This document shows positions 52,014-62,090 of a DNA stretch of 64,000 nucleotides, one piece after another. A program made the translations under genes and the position numbers. The stretch is from the NCBI GenBank assembly GCA_965248685.1, contig CBDFKC010000003.1:1178001-1242000 (forward strand). Direction: 5' to 3'. This stretch comes from VYFG01 sp965248685. GTDB taxonomy: Bacteria > Pseudomonadota > Gammaproteobacteria > Arenicellales > Poriferihabitantaceae. Positions within the stretch are counted from its first letter, which is position 1. The number at the start of each line of letters is the position of its first letter. The notes under the pieces are model-generated. The model was given only the letters and a program-made list of their open reading frames with translations, was not told the DNA's origin and searched no databases.

Positions 52014-54443
52014 CTAAAAAAGTGACTCCGAAACACTTTGGTTGCTAGTCTGCCCCGTTGTGTTAGTACCGGTGGCGTCAACCAATGGTTGTACCAGATT
52101 GGTTGGTTCGGTCCCCGCTAGAAAAAATTCGTTATATCCTTTGGGATCATCAACTGCGGTCAACTGACCGTTGTCGCTATTAATAAATCGGGTGATTATT
52201 TGTTCGGGAACGATTTCAGGCTTTTCCGGAAAATCCGGGAGCACCGTCCCCATATAATCAACCCAGATTGGTAGTGCTGCGCTGGCCCCGGACTCCCGCC
52301 TGCCCAAGTGAGACGGCTCATCAAATCCAACGAAAACGGTGGTGGTAACGTCAGGGCTAAAACCCGAAAACCAGGCGTCGCGATAGTTATTTGTGGTGCC
52401 AGTTTTTCCAGCCAGATCACCTCTGCCAAGGGTCAGCGCCCGCCGTCCGGTTCCGGACAAAATGACCTGTTTCATTATACTGGTGGTTAGAAAAGCGTTC
52501 TGGGCTGAAATCGCCCTGTCGTCCTGTTCGACTGCTTGCTGGTTAGTATCGACTATCTCCTTAATAGTCTGGCTGTCACTTTCGACGGGATCACAATCAT
52601 TACAATCCAATTCATTCAACTCAGGTAATTCAATCAGATTGCCGTCAAGATCTTCTATTTGCTGGACGAAGTAAGGCGTAACCTGTAATCCGCCACTGGC
52701 AATAATCGCATATCCCCGAGCCAGTTCTAGGGGGGTAATAGCAATTGAGCCTAGAGACAGCGACAAACTCCTTGGCAAGCGGTCCCGATCAAAGCCAAAG
52801 CGGCTTAAATGTTCTATTGCGGTGTCGATTCCCATTGCCCTCATCAACCGCACTGAAACTAGATTTAACGACAGGCTGAGTGCTTTGCGTAACCTGGTCG
52901 GGCCGAAAAATTTTTTGCTATAGTTTTCCGGGCGCCAGATTCCTTCCAGATCATCTTCGATGACAATGGGGGCACCGCTGACCAGACTGCCAGGAGTGAA
53001 GTTATTGTCCAGGGCGGCAGAATAAATGAAAGGCTTAATATTTGATCCCGGCTGACGTTCTGCCTGTATCGCCCGGTTGAACTTGCTCAGGTAATAGTCG
53101 AAGCCGCCGCTCAGAGCCAGGACGGCGCCGCTGTGGGGATCAAGAGAAACCAACGCGCCGGAAACATCTGGCATTTGGCTCAACCTCCACTGCGCCTCGT
53201 CATTCTCAATCAAGTACACCACATCGCCCTGCTTAACTACTTTTCGGGCATCTGATGGTTCAGGTCCCTGACTGTTGGGCGTCTTGTACTGGCGCGCCCA
53301 TTTCACCCCTTCCAGTGGAACCTCTACCAGCTCACCATCTCGGGTTTGTGCGGTAAAAGCGGCCTTTTCGACGACGGTGGCGATAGCGGGGATAAGTTCA
53401 TGGCTGGTGGGTATGTCGTCCAGTATGAGATCCAGCTGACCCCCGTCGAGACCTTCAATATCAATAGTATCAACCGGCCCCCGGTAGCCATGCCGAATAT
53501 CATAATCCATTAGTCCCTTGCGCAGTGCGAGGTCTGCTTTCTTTTGATACTTACTATGTACCGTCAGATAGACGTTAAGGCCGAGTGCATAGGCATCTTC
53601 GCCGAATCGCTCTACCAATAGCTGGCGCGCCATTTCGGCAATATAGGGTGCCTGTAATTCCACCTCGGCGATGTGTCGGTTAGCCGTTATCGGCGCATTT
53701 TGCGCGGTTTCCAGACTCAATTTGTCAATTTTGCCTAATGCATATAGTCGCTTTAATACATAATCTCGGCGTTCGCTGGCGCGGGCAGGGTTGGAAATCG
53801 GGTTGTCACGAGAAGGTGCTTTCGGCAACCCCGCCAGCATGGAAATCTCTGGAACACTCAAATTTTCCAGTGATTCCCCATAGTAAACCTGGGCCGCGGC
53901 GGCGAATCCATAAGATCGATGGCCAAGAAATATCTTATTCAGATATAACTCAAGGATTTCGTCCTTGGTCAAGGCCCGCTCCATATTAAAAGCAAGCAAT
54001 ATTTCCTTAAGCTTGCGGGTATAGGTTTTTTCAGGGTTAAGGAAAAAGTTTCTCACCACCTGCATGGTGATGGTGCTAGCCCCCTGCCCCCGGGATTTGC
54101 TGCGGATGTTGCTTATCAGCGCCCTAACGATTCCGGGGAAATCTACCCCGGTATGGTGATAAAAGTTATCGTCCTCGGTGACGAGTATGGCGTCGATTAA
54201 TAGGGGCGGGGCCTGATCCAGGGTTACTGGAATCCTGCGTTCATTTCCGTATTCAGCAATCAGTTTTTTGTCGCTACTGTAGATTCGAAGTGGGACATTT
54301 AGCGGAATTTGCCGAATTTGCTCAACCGTCGGTAGATCGGGCAGCAGTGATATAGCATATAGCGATAAACCCGCCCCCAAAGCCGTAGCCACAGCGAATC
54401 CGAATGAGAATACTTTGGTGAATATCTTTAAAAGCAGTTTCAT
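52014..54443 (-). CDS. mrcA: Penicillin-binding protein 1A
   Basis: Bifunctional peptidoglycan synthase of 809 residues with an N-terminal membrane anchor. The GT51 domain has EDDNFYHHTGVDFPGI and the QGASTITMQVVRNF motif. The transpeptidase domain has the Ser-x-x-Lys motif GSNIKPFIYSA, the SLNLVS segment and KTGTTNNYRDAWF. The C-terminus ends in a Gln/Thr/Ser-rich tail. It is divergent from pilM, the arrangement seen in Pseudomonas and many Gammaproteobacteria. Confidence 0.97.
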   Translation of the reverse strand: MKLLLKIFTKVFSFGFAVATALGAGLSLYAISLLPDLPTVEQIRQIPLNVPLRIYSSDKKLIAEYGNERRIPVTLDQAPPLLIDAILVTEDDNFYHHTGVDFPGIVRALISNIRSKSRGQGASTITMQVVRNFFLNPEKTYTRKLKEILLAFNMERALTKDEILELYLNKIFLGHRSYGFAAAAQVYYGESLENLSVPEISMLAGLPKAPSRDNPISNPARASERRDYVLKRLYALGKIDKLSLETAQNAPITANRHIAEVELQAPYIAEMARQLLVERFGEDAYALGLNVYLTVHSKYQKKADLALRKGLMDYDIRHGYRGPVDTIDIEGLDGGQLDLILDDIPTSHELIPAIATVVEKAAFTAQTRDGELVEVPLEGVKWARQYKTPNSQGPEPSDARKVVKQGDVVYLIENDEAQWRLSQMPDVSGALVSLDPHSGAVLALSGGFDYYLSKFNRAIQAERQPGSNIKPFIYSAALDNNFTPGSLVSGAPIVIEDDLEGIWRPENYSKKFFGPTRLRKALSLSLNLVSVRLMRAMGIDTAIEHLSRFGFDRDRLPRSLSLSLGSIAITPLELARGYAIIASGGLQVTPYFVQQIEDLDGNLIELPELNELDCNDCDPVESDSQTIKEIVDTNQQAVEQDDRAISAQNAFLTTSIMKQVILSGTGRRALTLGRGDLAGKTGTTNNYRDAWFSGFSPDVTTTVFVGFDEPSHLGRRESGASAALPIWVDYMGTVLPDFPEKPEIVPEQIITRFINSDNGQLTAVDDPKGYNEFFLAGTEPTNLVQPLVDATGTNTTGQTSNQSVSESLF

Positions 54444-54618
54444 TGATTATTGGGCCAAAATAATTCCTGACTGCGGCGTACACAGCGAATATGGAATGGG
54501 ATATTATATCGTCAATGGCGACGGTCGGGCGGCGTGATTTGGGGGTTAGGCAAAAGAGATTGTTGTCGAGTATAATTTTTGGTTGGATATTGACGCTGGG
54601 CGGAGTGACTTGAATTCT

Positions 54619-54648
54619 TTGTGAATTGCCTTAGTAAGGTGTTATAAC
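54619..54648 (+). promoter_or_regulatory. Candidate sigma-70 promoter of pilMNOPQ
   Basis: TTGTGA (54619-54624) and TATAAC (54643-54648) are separated by 18 bases, predicting a start near 54655 and a leader of about 75 nt before the TTG of pilM. Confidence 0.45.
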
Positions 54649-54730
54649 TTCTTGATCTGTGGCATGATCTGCCGACTTGGGGCGGTAATTATATTTAAAA
54701 ACATTATTACAAAAGTTACAGGGTTAGCCG

Positions 54731-55795
54731 TTGCTTTTTTCTAACAAAAATCGAAACAGACTGGTCGGTATCGATATCGGTACCACAGCTGTCAAACTCG
54801 TGGAATTGTCCCGCGCGGGAAGGTCTGTTCGGGTAGACAGCTATAGCTATGAGTCCATGGCGCCAGGCATGATCATCGAGCACCAGATCAAGGACATTGA
54901 GCAGGTGGGTGCAACCTTGCAAAGGCTAGTAGCTCGCTCCGGTACCAAGATAAAGCGGGCTGCGGTCTGTGTATCGTCAACCAATGTAATATCTAAGAGC
55001 CTGACGGTTCAGTCCAGCATGGATGAGGATGAGTTGGAAGCATTGGTGGAAGTTGAGGCCGACAGAGTGGTTCCCTATGCGCTGGATGACGTTAATATCG
55101 ACTACGTCAAACTCGGAAAATCCACCCAGTCCGCAGACGAGGATCAGCTCCAGTTAGTGGTTTGTCGAAAAAATGTAGTCGAAGGGCTGATGGCGGTGCT
55201 GGACGAAGCAGACCTGGAACCGGCTGTAGTGGATGTTGACCATTTTGCACTGGCCCGGGTCAATGCATTTGTCAGTCAGGGCCACGTGGGTGGTGGGCAG
55301 GCGCGAACCACTGCGTTGATGGACTTTGGGTCCAATACCAGCAGGCTATTGGTGTTTCACAATAACCGGATAATTTATACCCGGGAGAACCCTTATGGCG
55401 GGAGGCAACTGATCGATAGTATTGGGCAAAAGTATGGACTGCCGCCCCAGGAATCAAATCATGCCCTGCGAAATAACGAATTGGCCAATTCGTTCAAACC
55501 TGAAGTGCTTAAGCCTTTCGTGAAAACCATGATGCAGGAAATTTTGCGAACTCTGCAATTTTTCTATTCGTCCAGTACCCATAACCGAATCGATCAGCTG
55601 TTGATCACCGGGGGGTGTGCGCAAATAGGAAATATCGATAAGTTTATCGAAAAGCGTATAGAAGTGCCGACTGCCGTGCTGAATCCATTTGCTGCGACCA
55701 GACTTGGTTCTAAAATAGATAAAGACCGATTTCGTCGTGATATTCCCTCCCTTGGAGTTGCCGCAGGTCTGGCTTTGAGAGCGCTGGACACATGA
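54731..55795 (+). CDS. pilM: Type IV pilus assembly protein PilM
   Basis: Actin-like cytoplasmic protein, 354 residues. LVGIDIGTTAVKLVELSR is the phosphate-binding motif; TALMDFGSNTSRLLVF and LLITGGCAQIGNID complete the ATPase fold. Its N-terminus binds the cytoplasmic start of PilN. The start codon is TTG at 54731. The stop overlaps the pilN start by four bases. It is the first gene of the pilMNOPQ operon. Confidence 0.96.
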   Translation: MLFSNKNRNRLVGIDIGTTAVKLVELSRAGRSVRVDSYSYESMAPGMIIEHQIKDIEQVGATLQRLVARSGTKIKRAAVCVSSTNVISKSLTVQSSMDEDELEALVEVEADRVVPYALDDVNIDYVKLGKSTQSADEDQLQLVVCRKNVVEGLMAVLDEADLEPAVVDVDHFALARVNAFVSQGHVGGGQARTTALMDFGSNTSRLLVFHNNRIIYTRENPYGGRQLIDSIGQKYGLPPQESNHALRNNELANSFKPEVLKPFVKTMMQEILRTLQFFYSSSTHNRIDQLLITGGCAQIGNIDKFIEKRIEVPTAVLNPFAATRLGSKIDKDRFRRDIPSLGVAAGLALRALDT

Positions 55796-56358
55796 ATATA
55801 AATTTACTGCCCTGGCGTGAAGAACGGCGCAAACTGCGTGATCGTAAAATGCTGGCAAACGGCGTGCTTATCTGGATACTTTGCGGTGCAGTGATTTTTG
55901 CGGGATTTACCTATCTGAAAAATAAACAGCATAACCAGGGTAAACGGAATCAGTACCTAGAGGTGGAAATATCCAAACTAGATAAGAAGATCAAAGAGAT
56001 TAAATCTCTGCGTGCGCAAAAAGAAAACCTGCTGGTACGGATGCAGGTTATCCAGGATTTACAAAGAGAGCGACGCAGAGTCGTTCATTTATTTGAAGAT
56101 ATTGTGCGAAAACTTCCCGAAGGGGTCTACTATAGCTCTTTGTCTAAAAAGAAAAAGGCGTTTAATTTATCCGGTACGGCGCAGTCTAATGCAAGGGTTT
56201 CTGACCTTATGAATCGACTTGACTCTTCAGAATGGTTTGATAATCCTGCCCTCAGTGTAATTGATGTGAGACCAAAGGAAGGAGTGCGATTAAGTCAGTT
56301 TAAATTGAAAGTGTCTGAAGAGGATAATCGAGACACTAATTTCAGTGAGATAGAATAG
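55792..56358 (+). CDS. pilN: Type IV pilus assembly protein PilN
   Basis: The 188-residue inner-membrane protein has the conserved cytoplasmic INLLPWREERRKLRDRKM start (NLLPWR binds PilM), one transmembrane helix (GVLIWILCGAVIFAGF), a coiled coil and a periplasmic ferredoxin-like domain. It forms a heterodimer with PilO. Its stop shares a base with the pilO GTG start. Confidence 0.95.
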   Translation: MNINLLPWREERRKLRDRKMLANGVLIWILCGAVIFAGFTYLKNKQHNQGKRNQYLEVEISKLDKKIKEIKSLRAQKENLLVRMQVIQDLQRERRRVVHLFEDIVRKLPEGVYYSSLSKKKKAFNLSGTAQSNARVSDLMNRLDSSEWFDNPALSVIDVRPKEGVRLSQFKLKVSEEDNRDTNFSEIE

Positions 56359-56996
56359 TGGATTTTTCTGACGTCCAAGATATTGATATTGCGGACTATA
56401 CGACCTGGCCCCATTGGTTTCGCTGGGTTCTTATATTCGTTATTGGTGCCTTACTCTTGTATGGTGGTTATCGGTATTTTATCGAACCGGAACAGAATTC
56501 TCTTGCTCGTATGGAGCGTGCCGAAAATCAGCTTCGTGAGACTTTTCTTATCAAGAAGGAACTGGTGGTAAACCTGCCGGCGTATCGTGATCAAATGGTC
56601 GAGATTCAGGATCGGTTTGGCGTGGTTTTAAAACAGCTCCCCAATAAAACAGAAGTGCCAGCACTATTAATTGATATTTCTCAGGCCGGACTTTCAAGGG
56701 GGCTGACTTTTAGTCAATTTAAACCAGGCAATCGGCGCACCGAAGAGTTCTACGTGACCCTACCGATATCCATTAAAGTAGCCGGTAGTTATCATCAGTT
56801 GGCGGAGTTTATAAGCGATCTCGCAGCGTTGCCGAGAATAGTGACATTAGGCGATATGAAGATTGGGCGGGGTAAAAACAAAACAGGCCAAACAGCTGAT
56901 ACGCTTACTATGAGCGCCCAACTTTATACTTATCAGTACCTCGAAGATGAGTTTATTGAGCGTAAAAATAGCGGCAAACAGAGGGTCAAAGGGTAA
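56358..56996 (+). CDS. pilO: Type IV pilus assembly protein PilO
   Basis: The 212-residue protein has a single N-terminal membrane helix (WVLIFVIGALLLYGGYRYF), a coiled coil and a periplasmic domain with LPNKTEVPALLIDISQAGLSRGL-type sequence (given in part). GTG start at 56358. It aligns the inner-membrane platform with PilN and PilP. Confidence 0.94.
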   Translation: MDFSDVQDIDIADYTTWPHWFRWVLIFVIGALLLYGGYRYFIEPEQNSLARMERAENQLRETFLIKKELVVNLPAYRDQMVEIQDRFGVVLKQLPNKTEVPALLIDISQAGLSRGLTFSQFKPGNRRTEEFYVTLPISIKVAGSYHQLAEFISDLAALPRIVTLGDMKIGRGKNKTGQTADTLTMSAQLYTYQYLEDEFIERKNSGKQRVKG

Positions 56997-57514
56997 TGCG
57001 GTACGTTGGCCTTATTCTGTTGATCCTTGGGTTGGCCGGCTGTAACGAGGGTGCGAATATATCTGACCTGAAAGAATTTACAGAAACCGCGTTTCAAGAC
57101 CATACCCCTGAAGTGGAACCGTTACCCGCGCTTCAACCCCAGGCAGTATTTATCTACACTGCTTCTGGTCTTACTGATCCGTTTAATAAAGATAACTTAA
57201 TAGAAAAGGTCTCTGAACTTCCTGATCTGGACGGTGAATCGGGCCCGGATCGAAGCAGGCGAAAGGAACCGTTGGAATCATTTCCCATCGATGGTCTGAA
57301 ATTGGTAGGCGTTCTTGCGCAAAAAGGAGAGAATTGGGCGGTAATTCGGGCACCTGATAAGTCAGTGCATCGAGTCAAAAGCGGAAACTATATGGGTGTC
57401 AATTATGGCGAAATTATGGCTGTTTCGGATAATAATGTCAGTGTAAGTGAATTGGTAAAGAACCCGGTTGGGCGTTGGGAGAAGAAGGAAGCAAAATTAA
57501 TTTTGGTAGAATAA
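56996..57514 (+). CDS. pilP: Type IV pilus lipoprotein PilP
   Basis: Lipoprotein of 172 residues with the lipobox LAGC after a short signal (MRYVGLILLILGLAGC). DPFNKDNL and a C-terminal beta domain (LVGVLAQKGENWAVIRAPD, HRVKSGNYMGVNYGEI) match PilP. It bridges PilNO and the PilQ secretin. The start overlaps the pilO stop by one base. Confidence 0.94.
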   Translation: MRYVGLILLILGLAGCNEGANISDLKEFTETAFQDHTPEVEPLPALQPQAVFIYTASGLTDPFNKDNLIEKVSELPDLDGESGPDRSRRKEPLESFPIDGLKLVGVLAQKGENWAVIRAPDKSVHRVKSGNYMGVNYGEIMAVSDNNVSVSELVKNPVGRWEKKEAKLILVE

Positions 57515-57658
57515 TCATTAATTTGCGTATAGAATCTAATTTCTATTATAAGTCACTACTAAATCACCCAATTCGACGGTTAATAATATATGGCGACACT
57601 ACTGCCGCCGCTAATCTATTGCAGCGATGGTAATAAAGTCACTGGGGGCAAAAGACTA

Positions 57659-60190
57659 ATGAATACAGCAGACATAAAAACAGGGTTATTAATAAGTTGG
57701 TCAGCAATGATGCTGGTCTTCGCACCCGTTGGCCTGGCGTCCGAATTGGAAGCAATGACGGTTATTGGGAGTAAGTACCGGCAGATAATAGATTTGCAGT
57801 TTGATGACTTTCCTCGTTATGAAATTACCGAGCTATCAGACGGTAATGGAATTGTACTGACCTTCACTGGCACTGACATAGCGGAGAACTACAATGTTCC
57901 CGCCGCCGTTGAGGGTGGATTGATAACTGATCTCCAGGCCCGCGCAGCTAATGGTAATACTGATGTTCAAATATCTCTGAGTGCTGCATCAAAATATACG
58001 TTGAAGCGTTCGGCCACCGGATATCAGTTGTCTTTGGTGCCTCTGGAAAGCTTGCAGCAGAACAATTCGAACAAATCAGTCGAATTGACTAACCTTACGT
58101 ATTCAAGGGTTAGCGGCGACAAAGTCCAGATTGACTTAAGCATGTCTGGGGAGTCACCTGATCCCGTGGTTTTTCGAACTGTAGAACCACCCCGCATTGC
58201 CTTGGATTTTTTCGGCACCAGCAATGCCTCGGGTAAGCGAGTGCAAAAAGTGGATATTGCTTCGGTCGATTCAGTAATACTGGCTGAAGACGAAGACCGT
58301 ATGAGAATGATTCTCAATTTGGTAAACCCTGCGGATTTTCGTATTGATCGAACCGAACAGGGTCTCGCAATTACGGTATTTCCCAGCGCATCAACTACTG
58401 TCAACACCAGTTCTGCCGATGTCAGTTCCGGATCTAATGACTTCTCTCTTAATGAAGGTGTCGGAGATCCACATCAGATAAATAAAGTTGATTTCCGTCG
58501 TACCACAAATGGCGGTGGCAGGGTTATTGTCAAAATGTCTGATACTGAATTAGCAGTTGATCTCCAGGAAGTTGGCGGTGAGATTGTCGCGATATTTCCT
58601 AATACCCGGATACCCCAGGAACTGGAGCAGCGTCTCGACGTCACAGATTTTGCTACACCGGTTTCAACCGTAGATACTTTTGCTGATGGCAGGGACGTAC
58701 GTCTTATTATTTCGCCTACGGGTAAGTACAAACAGTCTTCAGTACAGTCAGGAGATACTCTGATTGTCGAAGTTGTTCCACTAACCAAAGCTGAAATCGA
58801 AGCTGAGCGTACTGATGAATTTGGTTATAACGGGGAGCGGCTCTCGTTAAATTTTCAACAAATCAGTGTACGTGCAGCATTACAAGTTATTGCCGATTTT
58901 ACCGGTCTCAATTTCGTTACAAGTGATGCAATTACGGGGAATTTGTCTTTGCGATTAAAAGATGTTCCTTGGGATCAGGCCCTTGACGTTATTTTACAGA
59001 CTAAGGGTCTGGCAATGCGACAAAAAGGGAATGTCGTCTGGGTTGCTCCAGCCGAGGAAATTGCCGATAAAGAGCGTCAGGCGCTGGAAGCTCGACAAGA
59101 AGTAGGTGAGTTGGCGCCTTTGGTCAGCGAATTGATTCCAATCAGCTACGCCAAGGCTGACGATGTAGCGAAAATGTTGAAGTCGGTTAAGGCGGTTGAA
59201 ACCGGGTTTACCCAGTCAGGTTTCGGCAGCGTTTCCATCAGTGAGGTAAAGACCGAAGAAAATACCTTGCTGTCCAGCCGCGGTAGCGTAACCGTTGATA
59301 CCCGAACCAATTCGCTGCTTATCCAGGACACCGCACAAAAACTCAGGGAAATTCGCACGTTAATAGAAAGGCTGGATGTTCCAGTGCGTCAAGTTCAGAT
59401 CGAAACCCGTATTGTAGAAGCGAATGATGATTTTAGTAAAAATATCGGGGCTCGGCTTGGTTTTTCCAGTATTGTTCAGGATGCTCAAACCATTGGAGGG
59501 GTGCAACTGGGGGATACTTTCACAGGGGCTTCGATAAACAGTAATGCGGATACCCGACTAAACGGTACGCTGGACAACACAGGTGCACTCAGCGTTAATC
59601 TCCCGGCGGGTTCGATTGGAAATGACATAGCCGCGTCCTATGCGTTTAGCCTTGCCCGTTTAGGTTCCGGCTTTCTTAAATTGCTGGATCTTGAACTATC
59701 GGCGTTACAAGCAGAGGGTAAGGGGCGAGTCATCGCAAACCCAAAAATACTGACTACCGATAAGAGCGAAGCCACCATTGAACAAGGTCAGGAGCGCCAG
59801 ACTACTTTTGGATCCGCATTCGGGACGGTTGCTACTGAAGGACAAAAAGCCGTTCTCAGTTTGACTGTAAGACCACAGATCACACCTGATGATAAAATTA
59901 CGCTAGATGTTGATATTACCAATGATTCATTTGCCCCGGATACTGGCGGTGCCAGCACGGTAAATACCAAACGGATCAGAACCCAAACTCTGCTGGGTAA
60001 TGGCGAGACTGTGGTAATCGGTGGTATATATTCCCAGGAAGAATCACAAAGCGTATCCAAAGTACCATTCCTTGGCGACATTCCCTATATAGGAAATTTA
60101 TTCAAGAAGAGAAATTCAAGGAATAATCGTACAGAATTATTAATTTTCTTGACTCCCAGAATAATTGATCCGACTCTCGCTGTTCAGTAA
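57659..60190 (+). CDS. pilQ: Type IV pilus secretin PilQ
   Basis: Outer-membrane secretin of 843 residues from the ATG at 57659. It begins with a signal peptide (LLISWSAMMLVFAPVGLAS). Two AMIN domains lie in the first third, followed by an STN domain (LSLNFQQISVRAALQVIADF), an N1-type domain and the secretin pore domain. VPFLGDIPYIGNLFKKR and LLIFLTPRI are the diagnostic ends. A longer frame from 57590 lacks a signal-like start and a ribosome site. PilQ is the pilus exit channel and, in competent cells, the DNA entry channel. Confidence 0.95.
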   Translation: MNTADIKTGLLISWSAMMLVFAPVGLASELEAMTVIGSKYRQIIDLQFDDFPRYEITELSDGNGIVLTFTGTDIAENYNVPAAVEGGLITDLQARAANGNTDVQISLSAASKYTLKRSATGYQLSLVPLESLQQNNSNKSVELTNLTYSRVSGDKVQIDLSMSGESPDPVVFRTVEPPRIALDFFGTSNASGKRVQKVDIASVDSVILAEDEDRMRMILNLVNPADFRIDRTEQGLAITVFPSASTTVNTSSADVSSGSNDFSLNEGVGDPHQINKVDFRRTTNGGGRVIVKMSDTELAVDLQEVGGEIVAIFPNTRIPQELEQRLDVTDFATPVSTVDTFADGRDVRLIISPTGKYKQSSVQSGDTLIVEVVPLTKAEIEAERTDEFGYNGERLSLNFQQISVRAALQVIADFTGLNFVTSDAITGNLSLRLKDVPWDQALDVILQTKGLAMRQKGNVVWVAPAEEIADKERQALEARQEVGELAPLVSELIPISYAKADDVAKMLKSVKAVETGFTQSGFGSVSISEVKTEENTLLSSRGSVTVDTRTNSLLIQDTAQKLREIRTLIERLDVPVRQVQIETRIVEANDDFSKNIGARLGFSSIVQDAQTIGGVQLGDTFTGASINSNADTRLNGTLDNTGALSVNLPAGSIGNDIAASYAFSLARLGSGFLKLLDLELSALQAEGKGRVIANPKILTTDKSEATIEQGQERQTTFGSAFGTVATEGQKAVLSLTVRPQITPDDKITLDVDITNDSFAPDTGGASTVNTKRIRTQTLLGNGETVVIGGIYSQEESQSVSKVPFLGDIPYIGNLFKKRNSRNNRTELLIFLTPRIIDPTLAVQ

Positions 60191-60207
60191 GTCGTTCTAT
60201 CGGGAAA

Positions 60208-60729
60208 TTGAATAATAATATTTTCCTTATTGGCCTGATGGGGTCAGGGAAGACTACGGTAGGAAAAAAACTGTCGAGTTTAATAGATTATCAGTTCGTT
60301 GACATAGATCAAGAACTGATCGAGCGTACCGGTGTAACCATTTCTCACATATTCGAATTAGAAGGTGAACACGGCTTTCGTGATCGAGAAAGTCGCCTAC
60401 TTGTCGAGTTGTGTGAAAGGGACAATACAGTTGTTTCCACCGGTGGTGGAATCGTGATGAAGCCCGAAAACTGCGACATAATGAAACAGAATGGAGCGGT
60501 TGTTTATCTCGACGTTCCCTTGGGGCTGCTCTGGAGCAGACTAAAAGACTGCCAGCACCGTCCGTTACTACGGGTTCCCAATCCGCGTGAGAAACTAACG
60601 GAGTTAATGAAGGAACGGGCTCCGCTGTATCAGATGGCCGCTACAATCAGTCTTGACGTTGCCTCCGACTCTGCGGCCAAGACCGCGCGCAAAATTAAGA
60701 ATATCCTTGTAGATAAAGTGACTAATTGA
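60208..60729 (+). CDS. aroK: Shikimate kinase
   Basis: The 173-residue kinase phosphorylates shikimate. P-loop GLMGSGKTTVGKKL, substrate site DIDQELIERTG, STGGGIVMKPEN and the LID region DCQHRPLL are intact. The start is a TTG at 60208 with GGGAAA before it. It lies 17 bases after pilQ and one base before aroB, the standard order. Confidence 0.96.
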   Translation: MNNNIFLIGLMGSGKTTVGKKLSSLIDYQFVDIDQELIERTGVTISHIFELEGEHGFRDRESRLLVELCERDNTVVSTGGGIVMKPENCDIMKQNGAVVYLDVPLGLLWSRLKDCQHRPLLRVPNPREKLTELMKERAPLYQMAATISLDVASDSAAKTARKIKNILVDKVTN

Positions 60730-60730
60730 A

Positions 60731-61816
60731 ATGAGTACGGTTTCGACTACGCTGGGGGAGCGAAGCTATGATATTCGAATTGATATCAATTTGTTACAGG
60801 ACAAAACCGAATTCGAACCATGGATAGAAGGCTCCCAAGTCTTAATAATTACCAACAATGTTGTTGCGCCACTGTACCTCGAAAAGGTACGTAAGTTGTT
60901 CCAGCACAAACAGGTCCACGAATATATATTACAGGATGGAGAGCAAACCAAAAACCTGGATAATTACGCAGCAATTCTTGGTCATATGTTAGCCATTCCG
61001 CTCGATCGCAGTGCTACGATTGTTGCGCTTGGTGGCGGGGTGATCGGAGACTTGGCCGGATTCGTCGCTGCTTCGTACCAGCGCGGTATCTCATTTATCC
61101 AGGTACCCACAACGCTGTTATCTCAAGTGGACTCTTCGGTTGGAGGCAAGACCGGAGTTAATCATTCCCTCGGCAAAAACATGATTGGGGCGTTTTATCA
61201 GCCCCGCCGCGTGATCGCTGACATCGACACCCTGCGAAGCCTCGCCCCGAGACAATACTCGTCTGGCCTTGCGGAAATTATCAAATACGGCTTGATTAAT
61301 GATTACGAATTTTTTTGCTGGCTAGAGCAACATATGGATGAGGTAATCGAAGGCGATCCCGGGGTCATCGAATTTATGGTTACCCGATCGTGTCAGAACA
61401 AGGCCGATATTGTCGCCCAGGATGAGCGGGAAAGTGGGGTGCGTGCATTACTGAATCTCGGTCATACATTTGGCCATGCGATTGAAACTGGTTGCGGTTA
61501 TGGAACGTGGTTACACGGGGAAGCGGTGGCCATTGGTATCGCCATGGCTGCCCATATGTCCAAACTGGCTGGTTGGATTCAACAGAAGGATTACGACCGG
61601 ATCGAAGCACTATTTAAACGTGCTGCTTTGCCTCACCAACCATTTGATGGAATCGGCCCGGAAAAAATGCTCGGATTAATGCAGATAGATAAAAAAGCCC
61701 AGCATGGTCAACTTCGCCTGGTACTACTCAAGTCCCTTGGGCGATCAGAACTGATAGCCAATCCAGATCAAAATTTGCTGAAAGAAACACTGAACTTTTT
61801 TGCGAGAGGATCGTAA
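60731..61816 (+). CDS. aroB: 3-dehydroquinate synthase
   Basis: NAD- and metal-dependent enzyme converting DAHP to 3-dehydroquinate, 361 residues. ALGGGVIGDLAGFVAASYQRG, QVPTTLLSQVDSSVGGKTGV (quoted as a family block) and the zinc-ligand segment NLGHTFGHAIE are present; HGEAVAIG follows. With aroK it supplies the shikimate pathway. DamX, often found after aroB, is not seen. Confidence 0.97.
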   Translation: MSTVSTTLGERSYDIRIDINLLQDKTEFEPWIEGSQVLIITNNVVAPLYLEKVRKLFQHKQVHEYILQDGEQTKNLDNYAAILGHMLAIPLDRSATIVALGGGVIGDLAGFVAASYQRGISFIQVPTTLLSQVDSSVGGKTGVNHSLGKNMIGAFYQPRRVIADIDTLRSLAPRQYSSGLAEIIKYGLINDYEFFCWLEQHMDEVIEGDPGVIEFMVTRSCQNKADIVAQDERESGVRALLNLGHTFGHAIETGCGYGTWLHGEAVAIGIAMAAHMSKLAGWIQQKDYDRIEALFKRAALPHQPFDGIGPEKMLGLMQIDKKAQHGQLRLVLLKSLGRSELIANPDQNLLKETLNFFARGS

Positions 61817-62090
61817 TTCCAATATTAATAAATTTGCTGGGTTATGGAATTAACTATTAATCTGAATTATCCTTAAAGGTTCGACTCGACAAGTCTTCTG
61901 GCTAATGGCGGCTGAATAGACAGGCGACACGATTTATTCAGAAGATAATGGATTTGCCGCGGATGCATCTAGCGTTATTCAGTTGGACCAGCGGCAGTTG
62001 CAAACCCTGGCCGTTTTGCACAGAACGGTGTATTCATTATCAGTCCTACATACGTCAGGTCGAGATAAGCAAATATCCTATGAGGAAACC

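Noticed and set aside
61817..62090. Decayed damX between aroB and gltB
   Set aside because: The 274-bp gap shows no residual SPOR-domain coding or similarity that I can see. The gene is simply absent here.
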